A stretch of DNA of 6,687 nt from NCBI GenBank assembly GCA_030606095.1, contig JAUWHC010000149.1, forward strand, positions 1-6,687, read 5' to 3'. Every line of letters begins with the position of its first letter. Positions within the stretch are counted from its first letter, which is position 1. The notes below the pieces were generated by a model. The model saw nothing but the letters and a program-made list of their open reading frames with translations, ran no database searches and was not told the DNA's origin. The translations under genes were made by a program, and so were the position numbers. The stretch comes from Promethearchaeota archaeon. GTDB lineage: Archaea > Asgardarchaeota > Lokiarchaeia > Sigyniarchaeales > SOKP01. This document shows, piece by piece, positions 5,367 to 6,687 of this stretch.

Positions 5367-5868
5367 AAATTCTAATTGATACATCATACTTTTTATCTCT
5401 CATTAGAATTGGGATTGAAAATATTCCCAAAACTACTTTGGTTAATCTTTTAACTAAAACATCCAATAAATATTTTTACTCAAATCTCACTCTTTTTGAA
5501 CTCACAGCGAAGGGATTAAAAATTTCATCTCAAGAAAATACAATAACACCACAAGACATAAGGGTGGGAATTGATGCCATTCAAAATGACTCGCGTCTCG
5601 TATAAAAGTCGTTTATTGATAATCCATTCATCATCGAATTAGCATATCTCAATTAAAAGCAATTCATAAAGATACAATTGATTGTTTGATTTTTGCAACA
5701 GCTATTTGTATTTGTGATTGTATTGTTACCATGGATGTGTCATTCTTCGATCAAATCAGTAAAGTGCCCCCGTTAATCAATGAAATAAGAAAAATCAATG
5801 AAAATTTCCGTTTTTGGTTCAACAACCTCTCAGATGATTTAAAGTCTCTTAAATCAATTGATTCGTAG
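5363..5868 (+). pseudogene. vapC: Broken VapC toxin, PIN-domain ribonuclease (in-frame stop plus frameshift)
   Basis: The first 80 codons (5363-5605) encode the N-terminal half of a PIN nuclease: LIDTSYF with acidic D6, and LTLFELTAKG with E46. A TAA at 5603 stops it, yet the same frame continues with plausible protein, KSFIDNPFIIELAYLN. It then shifts within about 5645-5655 (equivalent to a 1-nt loss or 2-nt gain) to a frame reading QLKAIHKDTIDCLIFATAI and IVTMDVSFFDQI, ending in TAG at 5868. These supply the remaining two PIN acidic residues (TID, TMD) and the hydrophobic core. Rejoined, the product is about 168 residues, a little longer than most VapC proteins. Intact VapC proteins are Mg-dependent RNases that block translation. 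As written, no full toxin can be made from this sequence. A sequencing or assembly error in AT-rich DNA is the main alternative, but two separate lesions make true decay more likely. Confidence 0.8.
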
Positions 5869-6058
5869 AATATTAATTACCTTTTAGTGAAATATATGAA
5901 TTTAGAAATCACTTCCAATTCAATCTTTTTAATTCTTGAAAATTAAAGTAAGTTTATTATTTTTTATACATTCCATTTCCAACTGGTGAGAATTTACGAA
6001 ATAAAGGTGTTAAAAACCTTGAATAGTTTTTATAGCTTAAATCCTATTATCTAGTATA
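5869..6058. other. AT-rich intergenic region between vapC remnant and right-edge gene
   Basis: This gap of about 190 bp is less than 25% GC in the rows I counted. It holds a T6 run at 5960-5965 that may end vapBC transcription, a weak 5-bp inverted repeat (AAGGT at 6004-6008, ACCTT at 6016-6020) and, at its end, the promoter of the next gene. I see no RNA gene, convincing ORF or mobile-element end. Confidence 0.4.
6027..6034 (+). promoter_or_regulatory. TATA box of the right-edge gene (probably leaderless)
   Basis: TTTTTATA is centred 28 bp before the ATG at 6059, the archaeal spacing from TATA to transcription start. The bases just before the ATG (ATCTAGTATA) contain no Shine-Dalgarno. Together these suggest the transcript starts at or within a few bases of the start codon. 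Confidence 0.5.
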
Positions 6059-6687
6059 ATGGAATTATGGAACGATTACGGTAAGTTTCAAATTCACGCC
6101 TTCTGGTCGAAAAAGGTTAACGGTTTGGTTAACGAGATAACGAGCCATCACACCAAGAGCTACGCCACGCAGCACGATATCACGTTAAAGTTCGTAAATG
6201 ACAATATTTTTCAAGGGAAAGGGGAGTTTAACAAGGAATTTAGAAAGAAAGGAAAAACCTATCCCGACCTAAAAATCTCGGCAACAAAAAGCGATAAGGG
6301 GTTTGAGGTCGTGGAATTACGGGTCCACACGAGTCAGCTAAAATATTTGAGGAACGAGTTAAAAAAAAGGGAAAAGACCTTTTCAAATAGCGACCACCTC
6401 TATTTTGCCTATTTTTTACAGGTGGGCTTGAAAGAGAAGGGCAAAGTTTTAAAAGATAAAACTTGCATTTATTACTTAGTCTTAATTAAACTATCGAGTA
6501 AAACGCAAACACTACCTATAAACGATTTGGTGGCTGAGCTAAAAATGGGCACGGAAGATTTCGCGAAGAAATTAGCGAAAAAGAGCGGAATTGAGGAAGA
6601 AAAGGAGGAGCTTTTAGGCGTGGAAAATATGATTAAAGTGGTAGATCTGGAGCGGAAAGTAAGAGGCTTAGAAGAGGATATAGAAGA
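6059..6687 (+). CDS. Uncharacterised protein with C-terminal coiled coil (partial, C-terminus off window)
   Basis: The frame is open from ATG 6059 to the right edge (209 full codons seen). I do not recognise the family. The visible part is a mixed alpha/beta domain (about 1-150), rich in Lys and Glu and without a signal peptide or membrane segments. A strand-rich stretch, YPDLKISA (68-75) then FEVVELRV (82-89), vaguely resembles the PD...ExK core of restriction-type nucleases, but ExR replaces ExK, so that reading is weak. CIYYLVLIKL (136-145) looks like a buried strand. From about 179 the protein becomes highly charged and heptad-like (GIEEEKEELLG, DLERKVRGLEEDIEE), suggesting a coiled coil that continues beyond the window. 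GC content is near 40%, like the metabolic genes and unlike vapBC. It appears to be a separate transcription unit with its own promoter. Confidence 0.8.
   Translation, partial: MELWNDYGKFQIHAFWSKKVNGLVNEITSHHTKSYATQHDITLKFVNDNIFQGKGEFNKEFRKKGKTYPDLKISATKSDKGFEVVELRVHTSQLKYLRNELKKREKTFSNSDHLYFAYFLQVGLKEKGKVLKDKTCIYYLVLIKLSSKTQTLPINDLVAELKMGTEDFAKKLAKKSGIEEEKEELLGVENMIKVVDLERKVRGLEEDIE

Noticed and set aside
5603..5656. TAA read as an amino acid, which would remove both in-frame stops in vapC.
   Set aside because: AOR, ferredoxin and epimerase all end in TAA at sensible places, and a frameshift would still be needed to reach the second PIN half.
5686..5868. A separate small gene starting at TTG 5686.
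   Set aside because: The TTG is an internal Leu of the PIN motif TIDCLIFA, and homologous sequence continues upstream in the same frame. It is the C-terminal half of vapC, not a new gene.
6115..6134. GGTTAACG repeated 12 bp apart near the start of the right-edge gene.
   Set aside because: Both copies are coding (VN-G-L-VN) and in frame; no further copies occur, so it looks like chance.
6059..6687. Right-edge gene as a foreign insert, because it looks richer in G and C than the DNA just before it.
   Set aside because: Hand counts give about 40% GC, the same as AOR and the epimerase. The outlier is the vapBC block, not this gene.
1..6687. CRISPR array, tRNA, rRNA, riboswitch or insertion sequence.
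   Set aside because: I saw no regularly spaced repeats, no cloverleaf or rRNA-like stretch, no transposase and no terminal inverted repeats.

Overview
The window looks archaeal. The evidence is a tungsten-type aldehyde:ferredoxin oxidoreductase (AOR) paired with a four-cluster ferredoxin, a VapBC toxin-antitoxin pair with an AbrB-type antitoxin, TATA-like elements about 25-30 bp before likely transcription starts, T-tract terminators, one probably leaderless gene and a GTGA-type ribosome site. The DNA is AT-rich: roughly 40% GC in the metabolic genes I counted by eye, and about 25-30% in the vapBC block. An anaerobic, Asgard-like archaeon is my best guess from gene style. That is inference; no marker gene fixes the lineage.

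Layout. Left edge to 1028 (minus): a flavin- and Fe-S-containing oxidoreductase, cut at the window edge. It joins an HdrC-like double [4Fe-4S] domain to a GltD/NfnB-like NAD(P)H-FAD domain, and the join appears to keep only the first residues of a cysteine-rich CCG domain. 1229-2194 (minus): a complete extended-SDR sugar-nucleotide epimerase. 2195-2496: a divergent intergenic region of about 300 bp with several short palindromes and a tandem promoter-like repeat. 2497-4978 (plus): a two-gene operon of AOR and polyferredoxin, followed by a T-rich terminator. 5115-5868 (plus): vapB, intact, overlapping by 4 bp a vapC that is broken by a stop codon and a frameshift. 6059 to the right edge (plus): a long open frame of unknown function, cut at the edge.

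How they may work together. AOR oxidises an aldehyde to a carboxylic acid and passes electrons through its own [4Fe-4S] cluster to the polyferredoxin encoded just downstream. The flavoprotein on the left has the parts to move electrons between Fe-S carriers and NAD(P)H, so it could be the exit for AOR electrons, as in bacterial AOR complexes that add an FAD/NAD-binding subunit. The genes are divergent and separated by the epimerase, so this link is only a hypothesis. The epimerase belongs to surface-glycan or nucleotide-sugar metabolism and has no evident tie to the redox genes.

I found no complete novel system. The items most worth following are the HdrC-(CCG remnant)-GltD fusion, the unusual residues at a normally conserved AOR motif, the split vapC behind an intact antitoxin, and the unknown right-edge protein.
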